Positions 8,694 to 18,479 of a stretch of DNA of 64,000 nucleotides are shown here, piece by piece. A program made the position numbers and the translations under genes. Below the pieces are notes generated by a model. The model was not told the DNA's origin, searched no databases, and saw only the letters and a program-made list of their open reading frames with translations. Where the stretch lies: assembly GCF_023074185.1 (NCBI RefSeq), contig NZ_JADPKY010000043.1:1-64000 (forward strand). Reading direction: 5' to 3'. This DNA comes from Bradyrhizobium sp. 132 (GTDB lineage Bacteria > Pseudomonadota > Alphaproteobacteria > Rhizobiales > Xanthobacteraceae). Within the stretch, counting starts at the first letter, position 1, and every line of letters begins with the position of its first letter.

Positions 8694-9383
8694 ATGCTGG
8701 CGCGCGACTGGTACTATAACGAGCGGAACCGGATGGGCATCGGGCCCGCCGTGGCGTCGATCTACGACAGCCACGACGACGCCGATCTGCGGGCGCGCGC
8801 CGCGCTGAAAATGCTCGGGGTCCAACGCGGCTGGCGCATCGCCGACATCGGATGCGGCAACGGCGTGCTCGCGACCGAGGCGGCGCTGATGGGTGCCGAG
8901 GTCGACGCCATCGACATCTCGCCCGCGATGCTGGCGCTCGCCGAGATCTATGCGCGCGATCGCAAGGCGCCTGTGCGCACGCAGTCTGCCGGCCTGCTCA
9001 GTTTTGCCTACCGGCCGGAATCCTATGACCTGATCGTCAGCGAGTTCACGCTGCACCATCTGCCGGATTTCTGGAAGGCGGTGGCGATGTCGCGGATCTA
9101 TCGCGCGCTCAAGCCCGGTGCGACCTTCTATTTGCGCGACATCGTTTACGCCTCGATGCCCGATGCCGTCGAGCGCGACGTCGAGCAATGGGCCGACTTT
9201 GAGATCAAGAACCACGATGTCTCGCGTGACAGCGTCGTCACCCACATGCGCGACGAATATTCCACTTTTGGCTGGGTCATGGAGCGGATGCTGACCGATG
9301 TCGGCTTCACAGTGGTCTCGGCCGATTACCACGCCCCTATGCACGGCACTTATCTGCTGCGGAAATCCAATTCTTCCACGTAA
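8694..9383 (+). CDS. Class I SAM-dependent methyltransferase
   Basis: A 229-residue protein with a Rossmann-type methyltransferase core: motif I ADIGCGNG near residue 46, acidic AIDIS ending the second strand, and a FTLHHLPD segment typical of UbiE/Methyltransf_11-type enzymes. The start codon lies 3 bp after the ilvN stop, so it is probably co-transcribed and translationally coupled. The substrate cannot be deduced; nothing in the family links it specifically to branched-chain amino acids. No membrane segment or signal peptide is evident. Confidence 0.8.
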   Translation: MLARDWYYNERNRMGIGPAVASIYDSHDDADLRARAALKMLGVQRGWRIADIGCGNGVLATEAALMGAEVDAIDISPAMLALAEIYARDRKAPVRTQSAGLLSFAYRPESYDLIVSEFTLHHLPDFWKAVAMSRIYRALKPGATFYLRDIVYASMPDAVERDVEQWADFEIKNHDVSRDSVVTHMRDEYSTFGWVMERMLTDVGFTVVSADYHAPMHGTYLLRKSNSST

Positions 9384-9448
9384 AGGCCGGCGAGCAAGAC
9401 TAGACGACAACAACAGGGCTGCACGACAAGGCAGAACCGGGAACAACA

Positions 9449-10324
9449 ATGAAGCCGGCCGACATCCTCATCGCCATCCTGGTGGCGATCATCTGGGGGC
9501 TTGCCTTCGTGGCGAGCCGGATTGCGCTCGACGAATTTTCGCCGGAGCTTATGACGGCGATGCGCTTCACGATTGCCGCGGTGCCGTGCCTGTTCATTCG
9601 CAAGCCGAAGATTGCCTGGTCGCTCCTGATCGCCATCAGCTTCACGCTCTTTCTCGGCCAGTTTCTGAGCCAGGCCTACGGCATCGCCCATGGCGTGCCG
9701 GTGGGGTTGACCAGCGTCGTCGTGCAGAGCCAGGCACTGTTCACGATCGGCCTTGCCGCGATCGCATTCGGCGAGCGGCCGACGCCGGCGCAGACGCTGG
9801 GCATCGTCATCGCAGCCGTCGGTCTCCTGATGATCTGCGGCACCGTTGGTTATGATTTCAGCGTCGGTGCCTTCGCCGTGCTGATGATCGCGCCGGTCAG
9901 TTTTGCGATCGGCAATATCCTGTTACGCGGTGCTCGCGGCGTGCCGATGTTCGATCTGTTCGCCTGGTTGTGTCTCGCCACCGCGATGCCGCTGTTCGCG
10001 CTCACGCTGGTGGTCAACGGACCGGCGCCGACCTGGCAGTCGCTGATCCACATGTCGCTCACCGGCCTCATTTGCCTGCTGGTGATCGGCGCCATCTCCA
10101 CCAGCATCGCCTATTGGCTGTGGGGCCGGTTGCTGCGTGACTATCCCGCGGCGCAAGTGGTGCCGTTCGCGCTTCTGGTGCCGTTCGTCGGCTCGGCCGC
10201 GTCGAGCATCGTGTTCGGCGAGAAGTTCGGCCCGTTGCGGCTTGCCGGCATGCTGACCGTGGTCGGTGGCATCGCGGTGATGGTGCTGGCGCGGCGCCCG
10301 CGGGCGCTGGCCAAGGTCGCGTGA
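9449..10324 (+). CDS. EamA/DMT-family transporter
   Basis: This 291-residue inner-membrane protein has about ten hydrophobic segments and the two-fold EamA repeat. The first repeat starts at ILVAIIWGLAFVASRIAL and the second around SFAIGNILLRGA. The drug/metabolite transporter superfamily exports amino acids, metabolites or drugs by secondary transport. It sits between ilvN and a LysE-type exporter, so amino acid efflux is a reasonable guess, but the substrate is not visible in the sequence. The ATG at 9449 follows GGGAACAAC. Confidence 0.85.
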   Translation: MKPADILIAILVAIIWGLAFVASRIALDEFSPELMTAMRFTIAAVPCLFIRKPKIAWSLLIAISFTLFLGQFLSQAYGIAHGVPVGLTSVVVQSQALFTIGLAAIAFGERPTPAQTLGIVIAAVGLLMICGTVGYDFSVGAFAVLMIAPVSFAIGNILLRGARGVPMFDLFAWLCLATAMPLFALTLVVNGPAPTWQSLIHMSLTGLICLLVIGAISTSIAYWLWGRLLRDYPAAQVVPFALLVPFVGSAASSIVFGEKFGPLRLAGMLTVVGGIAVMVLARRPRALAKVA

Positions 10325-10331
10325 GGTGAAC

Positions 10332-10934
10332 ATGTCTCAGTCGCTGCTCTACGCCTTCATCATCTTCGCCCTCGTGATGTTCTTCACGCCGGGGCCGAAC
10401 AACATCATGCTGCTGTCGTCGGGACTGACCTACGGCTTCCGTCGCACCATCCCGCACATCGCCGGCATCACCATCGGCTTTGCCTTCATGGTCGGTGCAG
10501 TCGGCCTCGGTCTCGGCACGGTATTCCTGGCCTATCCCATTCTTCAGACCATCCTGAAATATGCCGGCGCCGCTTATCTGATTTACCTGGCCGCGGTCAT
10601 CGCCTTCTCCGGCGCGGTCAAGCCGGGCGAAGGGAGCGCCCGCGGTCCGATGACCTTCTGGGGCGCCGCCATGTTCCAGTGGATCAATGCCAAGGGCTGG
10701 GTGATCGTGATCGGCACCATCACCGCCTATGCGGCCATCGCCCAATTCCCGCTCAACATCGCGATCCAGACCCTGATCAGTCTGCTCGTGGGCACGGTCT
10801 CGACCGTGGTCTGGGCCTTTTTCGGCACGGCATTGCGGCCGGTCCTGACCTCCGAGCGGCTGGTCCGCGCCTTCAATATCCTGATGGCGATCCTGCTGCT
10901 GACGTCTCTCTACCCCGTTTTCATGGATGCATGA
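10332..10934 (+). CDS. LysE-family amino acid exporter
   Basis: A 200-residue membrane protein with about six hydrophobic segments and the LysE/RhtB signature FFTPGPNNIMLLSSGLTYGFR at residues 16-36. The family exports amino acids such as lysine, threonine, homoserine or branched-chain residues. The ATG at 10332 follows GAGGTG and is preferred to the in-frame GTG at 10326. It starts 7 bp after the DMT transporter, so the two exporters are probably co-translated. Linkage to ilvBN and ilvC suggests overflow export of branched-chain amino acids or threonine, which is an inference. Confidence 0.88.
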   Translation: MSQSLLYAFIIFALVMFFTPGPNNIMLLSSGLTYGFRRTIPHIAGITIGFAFMVGAVGLGLGTVFLAYPILQTILKYAGAAYLIYLAAVIAFSGAVKPGEGSARGPMTFWGAAMFQWINAKGWVIVIGTITAYAAIAQFPLNIAIQTLISLLVGTVSTVVWAFFGTALRPVLTSERLVRAFNILMAILLLTSLYPVFMDA

Positions 10935-11021
10935 TGTCGCGGATTTCCATGCAGAATCGGGTTTCCCAGTGGGCTGAAAATGCTCTAGACAGCCTCCGAA
11001 ATCCGCAAATTTCAGCGTCCA

Positions 11022-12115
<1,094 letters not shown>

Positions 12116-12129
12116 GTCGCCGTCGTCCG

Positions 12130-12156
12130 GACGCGGCGTATCGTTTACGCCGCGTC
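12130..12156 (+). terminator. Perfect 11-bp hairpin after ilvC
   Basis: GACGCGGCGTA (12130-12140) pairs exactly with TACGCCGCGTC (12146-12156) around a TCGTT loop, 15 bp after the ilvC stop. There is no T tract, so it may stabilise the 3' end or act with a factor rather than terminate alone. Confidence 0.5.
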
Positions 12157-12222
12157 GGGATACGGGAGCGAAACACAAGCTTCGCTCGCCAAACCAATTC
12201 TTAAACCTTCGCGACTATATCT

Positions 12223-12255
12223 GAGCGGGATCGCAAACAGCGGTCTCGCTCTTTT
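12223..12255 (+). terminator. Intrinsic terminator downstream of ilvC
   Basis: GAGCGGGATCG (12223-12233) pairs with CGGTCTCGCTC (12241-12251), using two G-U pairs, around a 7-nt loop, followed by TTTT. It lies about 110 bp after the ilvC stop. The remaining roughly 330 bp up to the next gene is comparatively AT-rich. I see no convincing gene in it; a 73-codon ORF at 12272-12493 has no recognisable features. Confidence 0.55.
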
Positions 12256-12587
12256 CGTCTCGCGCGAAGCATTGCTGCTTCATTCAAATTCTTCGCGAAC
12301 TGAAGTACTCCCTGAGAACGAAGAACTGACGCTTAAACCACATTCTTGGTCTCGCGTGGTTTTTCAAAATCTTTCAGAAGCGCGTGAACGCCGAAAGCCT
12401 AGCGTCTTCAGGGGTAAGGATTCGGCTCTTCACCCGCATTGTGAAGGCGCGATCCATCCCGCGCCGCGACGTTCGCGCGCCGCTTCATCTTAAGAACTGA
12501 CATCTGCGGCGCCCCCTTGAGTGTCGGGCGGCGTTGCGCACTGACGTCTTTGTCCTATGATCGCGGGAACTGTTGGGGGGAAAGACC

Positions 12588-13439
12588 ATGCGATCCGTCG
12601 TCGTCACCGGCGCGTCCACCGGCATTGGCTGGGCCACTGCAAAATTGCTGATCGGGCGCGGCTATCGCGTCTTCGGCAGCGTCCGCAAGCAGGCGGACGC
12701 CGACCGGCTCAACGGTGAGTTTGGCGCGAACTTCACCCCGCTGCTGTTCGATGTCACCGACGAGGCTGCCGTGCTGGCCGCCGCACGAGAAGTACGCGGG
12801 GTGCTGGGCGGCGAGACGCTGGCCGGTCTGGTCAACAATGCCGGTGTCGCGGTCGCCGGTCCCGTGCTCGAACTGTCGGTCGACAATTTCCGGCGCCAGA
12901 TGGACATCAACGTGATCGGCCCTGTGATCGCGACGCAGGCTTTTGGGCCGCTGCTCGGTGCCGACCTGTCGCTGAAGGGGCCGAAGGGACGGATCGTGAT
13001 GATCAGCTCGGTCGCGGGCAAGAACGGCAATCCGCTGTCGGCGCCCTACTGCACCTCCAAGCACGCCATCGAGGGGCTATCGGAAAGCTTGCGCCGCGAA
13101 CTGATGCTGTTCGGCATCGACGTCATCATCGTCGCCCCCGGCGCGGTCAAGACGCCGATCTGGAGCAAGGCCGAGCAGATCGATCTCTCCGTCTACCAGA
13201 ACTCGCCGTATCTGCCAGCGCTGAACAAGGTCAAGGCGTTCATGATGAAGCTCGGCGAGACCGGGCTGCCGGCCGAGCGGATCGCCGAGGTCGTTTTCGA
13301 GGCGCTCACGACTGAGAGACCCAAGGTTCGCTACCAGATCACGCCGGACCGGATGCGACATTTGATGACGGCCACGCTGCCCAAGCGCGTGGTCGACCGT
13401 ATCATCGCCAAGCGTCTCGGATTGCTGCCGCAGGGCTGA
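12588..13439 (+). CDS. Short-chain dehydrogenase/reductase
   Basis: A classical SDR of 283 residues. It shows the NAD(P)-binding TGASTGIG motif at residues 7-14, the NNAG stretch, a serine in the ISSVAG strand, and the catalytic YCTSK with Tyr154 and Lys158. The DVTDEAAV segment indicates the usual adenine-ribose contact region. Substrate specificity is not readable from the sequence; the family covers sugars, steroids, lipids and short alcohols. The ATG at 12588 follows a GGGGGGAAAG ribosome site and is preferred over a TTG 15 bp upstream. It is flanked by the ilvC terminator and a convergent membrane protein gene, so it is probably monocistronic. Confidence 0.9.
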   Translation: MRSVVVTGASTGIGWATAKLLIGRGYRVFGSVRKQADADRLNGEFGANFTPLLFDVTDEAAVLAAAREVRGVLGGETLAGLVNNAGVAVAGPVLELSVDNFRRQMDINVIGPVIATQAFGPLLGADLSLKGPKGRIVMISSVAGKNGNPLSAPYCTSKHAIEGLSESLRRELMLFGIDVIIVAPGAVKTPIWSKAEQIDLSVYQNSPYLPALNKVKAFMMKLGETGLPAERIAEVVFEALTTERPKVRYQITPDRMRHLMTATLPKRVVDRIIAKRLGLLPQG

Positions 13440-13446
13440 CCGACGT

Positions 13447-14067
13447 TCAGCTCGCCTCGGCCGTCCGTCGGCGCGGCCGAGCGGCCATCGCGACCAGGCG
13501 CAGCGTCATCACCGCGATCAGCGGAATGAGAAACGCGGCGTAGAGCGGCATCGCCGGCACGCGCTTGCCGAACGACACCATGAACTGGAACCAGAGATAG
13601 TATCCGCCCGCAAGGTGCAGCGCGCGCCAGGCGTGCGGCCCGAGCAGCGCTGCGATGCGGTCGAACGAAGTCGCGCTCATGGCGATGATGACGGCATAGC
13701 CGATGCCGCCGAAGATGTAGGAGGCCGCCGAGGTGGCTTCGGCAAAGCTTGCCGGATCCATCCTGGCGAACGCGACGATCGCAACCGCGTGGATGGCGTG
13801 GGAGGTGGCGAAGCTCAGGCCCAGATAGCGCCGGTTGCGCCACTGCCAGCGCGTCCAGGCGTTGGGCCACAGCCGCGCCAGTGCCGCGGCACTGAAGGCA
13901 AGGCAGAACAGCAGGAGCGAGCTTCTTGCCGTGAAACGGATCACCATCCGTGCGCCCTCGACCTCGAACTGACGCATCGAGGCAATCCACAGGCTAAGTG
14001 CGATCAGGCTCAATGCGAGGACGGCAAGCAGCCGCCAGCCTTCAAACCAGCTTTGGCGTTGTGACAT
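13447..14067 (-). CDS. Ferric reductase-like transmembrane protein
   Basis: A 206-residue polytopic membrane protein with about six hydrophobic helices. The pattern resembles the ferric reductase-like transmembrane fold, which binds b-type heme through histidine pairs: candidate ligands occur in SHAIHAV near the third helix and in ALHLAGGYYLWFQ near the fifth. No flavin or NAD domain is attached. It is divergently arranged with a TetR-family regulator, and a perfect 21-bp palindrome lies 14 bp upstream of its start, so it is the likely repression target. The heme-binding assignment is an inference from pattern. Confidence 0.65.
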   Translation of the reverse strand: MSQRQSWFEGWRLLAVLALSLIALSLWIASMRQFEVEGARMVIRFTARSSLLLFCLAFSAAALARLWPNAWTRWQWRNRRYLGLSFATSHAIHAVAIVAFARMDPASFAEATSAASYIFGGIGYAVIIAMSATSFDRIAALLGPHAWRALHLAGGYYLWFQFMVSFGKRVPAMPLYAAFLIPLIAVMTLRLVAMAARPRRRTAEAS

Positions 14068-14081
14068 GCGATTTGCTCCAT

Positions 14082-14102
14082 TATGTAATCACCGATTACA
14101 TA
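14082..14102. promoter_or_regulatory. TetR operator 1, perfect palindrome
   Basis: TATGTAATC, ACC, GATTACATA: 9-bp arms with a 3-bp centre. It lies in the divergent intergenic region, 14 bp upstream of the membrane protein start. Size and symmetry fit a TetR-family homodimer site. Confidence 0.75.
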
Positions 14103-14125
14103 TGGCTTGGCTGCGCGGTCAATGG

Positions 14126-14142
14126 TGTAATCACTGCTTACA
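14126..14142. promoter_or_regulatory. TetR operator 2, near-identical copy
   Basis: TGTAATCACTGCTTACA matches the core of the first site (TGTAATCACCGATTACA at 14084-14100) at 15 of 17 positions. The two centres are 42 bp apart, four helical turns. It ends 14 bp before the ATG at 14157, so it could mediate autorepression. Confidence 0.7.
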
Positions 14143-14156
14143 TTCACGTTCGGGTG

Positions 14157-14825
14157 ATGCTAGGAAGCTCCATGCCTGCCCGACAGCCGGCCAAGCCGCG
14201 TGCTCGCCGCAACATCTCTGAAGTCCGGCCCTATCACCACGGCGATCTCCGCCGCGTGTTGATCGACGCTGCGCTGCAATTGGCGGCGGAGGGGGCCGAA
14301 ATCTCGGTGCGCGAGGCCGCACGCCGGGCCGCGGTTTCGCCGGGTGCGCCGTTCCGGCACTTCCCCAACCGCGACGCGCTCATGTCAGCGGTGGCTGAGG
14401 AGGCGCAGCGGCGCTTCCGTGCCGAGATCGAGGTGGCGCTGGACCAGGCACCGGCCGCCGACCCGTTCGGCCGCTTCCGCGCCTTCGGCCTCGCCTACGT
14501 GCGCTGGGCGAGGCGCAATCCCGCGCATTTCGAGATCATCTCCACCGGGCGCTATTTCGCCCATGGCAGCTCGGCGGAGCTGACGCGCGACAATGCCGAA
14601 TTGATCGCGCTGACCGAGGGAATACTGATTGAGGCGGCAAAGCAGGGCCTGCTGCGGTCGGCCGACCTCAAGCGCATCCAGATCGCCGGCCGCGCCCTGG
14701 TCTATGGTTTTGCCAGGATGAATCTCGACGGCCACCTTCCGCGCTGGGGCGTGGAGGAGGACGAGATCGAGCGGATGGCGGAAGGGGTCATCGACCTGTT
14801 CATCGCCGGGATTGCCAAACCCTAG
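14157..14825 (+). CDS. TetR/AcrR-family transcriptional regulator
   Basis: This is a homodimeric repressor-type protein of about 222 residues. The N-terminal DNA-binding domain contains DLRRVLIDAALQLAAEGA and the recognition helix-turn-helix VREAARRAAVSPGAPFRHFPNRDALM. The C-terminal ligand-binding domain has a WHG-type TetR_C pattern (FRAFGLAYVRWARRNPAHFEII). The start is ATG 14157 or, five codons later, ATG 14172; both lie after the second operator. The frame stays open upstream, but that part carries the operators. Divergence from the ferric reductase-like gene and two matching palindromes imply control of both genes. The ligand is unknown. Confidence 0.88.
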   Translation: MLGSSMPARQPAKPRARRNISEVRPYHHGDLRRVLIDAALQLAAEGAEISVREAARRAAVSPGAPFRHFPNRDALMSAVAEEAQRRFRAEIEVALDQAPAADPFGRFRAFGLAYVRWARRNPAHFEIISTGRYFAHGSSAELTRDNAELIALTEGILIEAAKQGLLRSADLKRIQIAGRALVYGFARMNLDGHLPRWGVEEDEIERMAEGVIDLFIAGIAKP

Positions 14826-15052
14826 CGCGCCTGCCGGCCCTCAGCGTGAGGAGATAGAGTTGGCCGTGCGGCGCTTCGCCGCTCACTAACAATAAGCAAA
14901 GGTCGGATCGCTGCGCGCGTTGCTTGTCCTTGACCGTTCCGTTACAGTTTTGTGACACGGTGCAGGCTTCCGGCTGCGTCGGACGCCTTCGCGATTTTTC
15001 AAACGCGAGACGCTTGGCATCACCCGCCGGACTAAAGTTTAGCGTGTCGTCG

Positions 15053-16765
15053 ATGCCGCCCGCGCCCAATCCAGGTCCTTCTGCCGCGACCGCCGTGCTG
15101 GCGAGTGTCGCCGCGCTCGGCATCTGGCGGCTGCTCGCGGTTGCGGCGCCCCATCTTGCCGCGCTCGCACTGATGTACGAGACCGAGACGGATTTCGGCG
15201 CGCGGCTCGCCTTCGTGCTGGCCTGGGGCATCCTCAACTTCTTCTGGATCGCGCTGCTGCGGCGGCCGGCGCTGTCGGGTGCATTGTCGCTGACCATGGT
15301 CGTGGTGCTGGTGCTGCTGTCACGCCTGAAGCACGACGTCGTGCAGATGACAGTCAATTTCATCGACCTGATGATGATCGACCGCGACACGGTGGCGTTC
15401 CTGTTCACGATCTTCCCGAATTTGCGCTGGTCGGTGGTTCTGGCGGGTCTCGTCACGCTGCCGCTGATGTATGCGCTGTGGTGGCTCGATCCGTTCCGCA
15501 TCCGCAGGCTGCCGGCGCTCGCCTCCATGCTCGGCTGCCTCGCCGCGCTGGTCGGCTATTCGCTCTATCATCCGGACGAGGCCTGGCGCGGCTATTACGA
15601 CGACGGCTATCTCTCGAAATTCTTCCGCTCCGGCGTCAGCGCGGTCTCCGACTTCGCGCAATACGGCTTCATGGAGTCCGCTGCTTCGACCAACGAACGG
15701 CTCAACTTGCCACTGGTCGATGCGTGCCATCCCGCGGGCCGTCGGCCGAACATCATCATGGTCCATGATGAATCGAGCTTCGACATCCGCGCCGCGCAGG
15801 GCATCAAGGTGCCGCAAGGCTATGGCCGCCACTTCAAATCCTGGGACGGCAAGGAGCGCACATTTCTGGCCGAGAGCAATGGCGGGCCGAGCTGGTTCAC
15901 CGAATACAACGTGCTTGCGGGCCTTTCCTCGCGCTCGTTCGGCCGCTTCGCCTATTTCGTGACGCGCATCGCGACAGGCCGTGTCGAGCGCGGCCTGCCG
16001 CTGGCGCTGCGCCGCTGCGGCTACGACACGATGTCGCTCTATCCTGCCTATGGCGGCTTCATGGCCGCGCGCAGCTTTCAGTTGACGACCGGCGTTGAAC
16101 GATTCTTCGACTCCAAGGATCTCGGCGCCAAGGATGTCGAGCCGGATAGCTTCTTCTACGACAAGGCGCTCCGGCTGATGGGTGAGCGGACGCCGAACAA
16201 GCCGCTGTTCACCTTCATCTACCTCGGTGCCAATCATTTCCCCTGGGAGACGCGCTTCCGCCCCGATCTGCTGCCGAACTGGCGCGCGCCGGGCAATATG
16301 CCGTCGATCGACGAATATCTGCGCCGACAGGCGATGAGCGCCGAGCAGTACAAGGCTTTCCTCGCGGGCCTGAAGAAGAATTACCCCGGCGAGCCCTTCC
16401 TGATCGTGCGCTACGGCGATCACCAGCCGGAATTCGCGCCTGGTATCCTCGAGCCCGGGCTCGACGAAGGTGCTCTCGGCAAGAAGCTCGACGCCTACGA
16501 CCCACGTCTCTACGCGACCTATTACGCGATCGACGCCGTCAATTTCGAGCCGGTGAAGAGCGAGGCCGTGATGGACACGGTCGACGGCCCGTATCTGCCG
16601 CTCGTCATCCAGGAAGCCGCCGGCATCCCGCTCGATCCGTCTTTCGCCGAGCAGAAGGAGATCATGCTCCGCTGCAAGGGGATCTTCTACGGCTGCAAGA
16701 ACGGCGCCGAAGCGCGCCGGCTGAACCGGCTGCTGATCGATGCGGGGATGATCCGGGGGCTGTAG
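15053..16765 (+). CDS. Membrane-anchored sulfatase-fold protein (LtaS/OpgB-like)
   Basis: A 570-residue protein with about five N-terminal transmembrane helices (to about residue 190) and a periplasmic sulfatase-superfamily domain. Visible motifs are NIIMVHDESS, with Glu240 and adjacent serines at the usual nucleophile position; ANHFPW; and RYGDHQPE with the Asp-His metal ligands. Architecture and motifs resemble lipoteichoic acid synthase-like and phosphoglycerol or phosphoethanolamine transferases, including those modifying periplasmic glucans. The nucleophile position carries Ser rather than the usual Thr. The start at ATG 15053 is chosen because homology begins there; the frame is open to 14924. 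The substrate is uncertain. Confidence 0.75.
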   Translation: MPPAPNPGPSAATAVLASVAALGIWRLLAVAAPHLAALALMYETETDFGARLAFVLAWGILNFFWIALLRRPALSGALSLTMVVVLVLLSRLKHDVVQMTVNFIDLMMIDRDTVAFLFTIFPNLRWSVVLAGLVTLPLMYALWWLDPFRIRRLPALASMLGCLAALVGYSLYHPDEAWRGYYDDGYLSKFFRSGVSAVSDFAQYGFMESAASTNERLNLPLVDACHPAGRRPNIIMVHDESSFDIRAAQGIKVPQGYGRHFKSWDGKERTFLAESNGGPSWFTEYNVLAGLSSRSFGRFAYFVTRIATGRVERGLPLALRRCGYDTMSLYPAYGGFMAARSFQLTTGVERFFDSKDLGAKDVEPDSFFYDKALRLMGERTPNKPLFTFIYLGANHFPWETRFRPDLLPNWRAPGNMPSIDEYLRRQAMSAEQYKAFLAGLKKNYPGEPFLIVRYGDHQPEFAPGILEPGLDEGALGKKLDAYDPRLYATYYAIDAVNFEPVKSEAVMDTVDGPYLPLVIQEAAGIPLDPSFAEQKEIMLRCKGIFYGCKNGAEARRLNRLLIDAGMIRGL

Positions 16766-16774
16766 TCTTCGTCA

Positions 16775-16907
16775 CCGTCATCCTGAGGTGCCGGAGCGTA
16801 GCGGAGGCCTCGGAAGGATGCGCGGCCCGGCTGCATCGCGGCCGTTCATCCTTCGAGGCTCCTCGCGCACTGCTTCGCAGCGCACGCCTCGTACCTCAGG
16901 ATGACGG
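16775..16907. repeat. Dispersed palindromic repeat (Bradyrhizobium-type)
   Basis: CCGTCATCCTGAGGT (16775-16789) is mirrored by ACCTCAGGATGACGG (16893-16907), enclosing inner segments such as CTCGGAAGGATG and CATCCTTCGAGG that are also inverted copies. The whole forms an imperfect 133-bp palindrome between convergent genes. Repeats of this type are frequent between genes in Bradyrhizobium genomes. Confidence 0.7.
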
Positions 16908-16922
16908 GACATACGGCAAAAC

Positions 16923-18479
16923 CTACTTCCCCACCTTCTCCCACAGCCACTTCGCCACCGCATCCGGCGACGAATTCGCGTCATTGCCGGCGGCGCGCAA
17001 ATTGGCTTCCCGCATGGTCGCGATGTCGATCTTGCCGAGCAGCGGCTTCAGCGCGGCCTGCAGCCGCTCGTCGCCGGCGCGCTTCGGGGCCAGCAGCAGG
17101 ATCGCATCGTAGGGCGGGATCGCGTGCCGGGGGTCGTCGAGCGCAACGAGATCGTATTTTGCGATCAGCCCGTCGCTGGTGTAACCCGCGATGACATCGA
17201 CCTCGCCGCTGGCGACGGCCGCGTACATGAAGTCCGGCTGCATCTGGCGCTGGGCGCGGAACGAGAGGCCATAGGTCTTTTGCAGCGCCGCCCATTCGGG
17301 CCGCGAGAAAAATTCATAGTCGCCGGCGATCGACAGGGACGACGCATGCGCGGCGAGATCGGCGATGGTGCGGATGCCAAGTGCCTCGGCGCGCTTCTTC
17401 GGGATCACCAGCGCATAGGCATTCTCGAAACCGAGCTCGCCGAGCAGCGTGATGTTGTCCTTCGCGAGCGTTGTTTTCAGCTCCGCCAACAGTTCCGCAC
17501 GCGGCTTGATGTCCGTGCGATGAAGCTGATTGGCCCAGAGCGTGCCGGAATAATCGACATAGAGATCGATATCGCCGGCTTTCAACGCCTCGAAGATCAC
17601 GCTTGAGCCGAGGCCGGATCGTGCGACGGCGGAAAGACCGGCCGCCTGAAGCCGGTCCCTCATCAACGCCGACAGCACGTATTGCTCGGCGAACGTCTTG
17701 GCACCGACGACATAGCTCTGCGACGAGCGTCCCATCGTCGGTACCAATGTTGCGACGACCAGTGCCGCGATCCCGGCCACGCCAAGCGCTGTACGCACGC
17801 GGCTGCGCCGGCGCAGGCCGCTCTCGATCAAGCCGAGCAATTGATCGACGGCGAGCGCCAGCAGGGCCGAAGCAAAGCAGCCGAACAGAACGAACACCCA
17901 GTTCTGGGTCTGGAGCCCGGCAAAGATGTAATTGCCGAGGCTGGTCTGCCCGATCGGGGTCGACAGCGTCGCGGTGCCGATCACCCAAACTGCGGCGGTA
18001 CGGATGCCCGCCATCATCACCGGAAGGGCCAGCGGCAGTTCGACCATCACCAGGGACTGCCGTGCGGTCATGCCGACGCCCTTCGCGGCCTCGATCAGCG
18101 CGGGATCGATGCCGTTGAGGCCGGTGATGCCATTGCGCAGTACCGGCAGCATCGAATAGAGCGCGAGCGCCAGCATCGCCGGCAGGAAGCCAAACGCCGA
18201 GAACGAGACGCCGAACCAGGCCAGCGTCACGGAGGCCGTAAGCAGCAGTAGCGGATAGAACAGCGCGAGCAGTGCCAGCCCCGGCACCGTCTGCACGATG
18301 CTGGCGAGCGCGAGCAGGACAGCGCGCGGGGTGGGGCGGTTGCGCGTCAGGATCGCCAGCGGCAGGCTGACGATCAGGCCGAGCGCGAGCGCGGCCAAAC
18401 TCACCCGCACATGGTTGCCGAGATAGTCGGGCAAATGCGCCAGCGCCTCGCCCCAGCGCGGATCAGACAACAGGCTCAT
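16923..18479 (-). CDS. ABC importer permease fused to substrate-binding domain (OpuB/ProW-X type)
   Basis: A 518-residue fusion. Residues 1 to about 215 are a BPD_transp_1 permease with several membrane helices and an EAA-like loop (LIEAAKGVGMTARQSLVMVELPLALP). After another helix, the rest is an OpuAC-type substrate-binding domain (VVGAKTFAEQYVLSALM ... DLYVDYSGTLWANQL ... IAGYTSDGLIAKYDLV). This arrangement is known in importers of quaternary ammonium compounds such as glycine betaine, choline or carnitine. The binding domain is tethered in the periplasm. It overlaps the upstream ATPase gene by 4 bp (ATGA). The exact ligand is not readable. Confidence 0.85.
   Translation of the reverse strand: MSLLSDPRWGEALAHLPDYLGNHVRVSLAALALGLIVSLPLAILTRNRPTPRAVLLALASIVQTVPGLALLALFYPLLLLTASVTLAWFGVSFSAFGFLPAMLALALYSMLPVLRNGITGLNGIDPALIEAAKGVGMTARQSLVMVELPLALPVMMAGIRTAAVWVIGTATLSTPIGQTSLGNYIFAGLQTQNWVFVLFGCFASALLALAVDQLLGLIESGLRRRSRVRTALGVAGIAALVVATLVPTMGRSSQSYVVGAKTFAEQYVLSALMRDRLQAAGLSAVARSGLGSSVIFEALKAGDIDLYVDYSGTLWANQLHRTDIKPRAELLAELKTTLAKDNITLLGELGFENAYALVIPKKRAEALGIRTIADLAAHASSLSIAGDYEFFSRPEWAALQKTYGLSFRAQRQMQPDFMYAAVASGEVDVIAGYTSDGLIAKYDLVALDDPRHAIPPYDAILLLAPKRAGDERLQAALKPLLGKIDIATMREANLRAAGNDANSSPDAVAKWLWEKVGK

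Noticed and set aside
12272..12493. 73-codon ORF after ilvC
   Set aside because: No ribosome site or recognisable feature; the region is AT-richer and starts right after a terminator.
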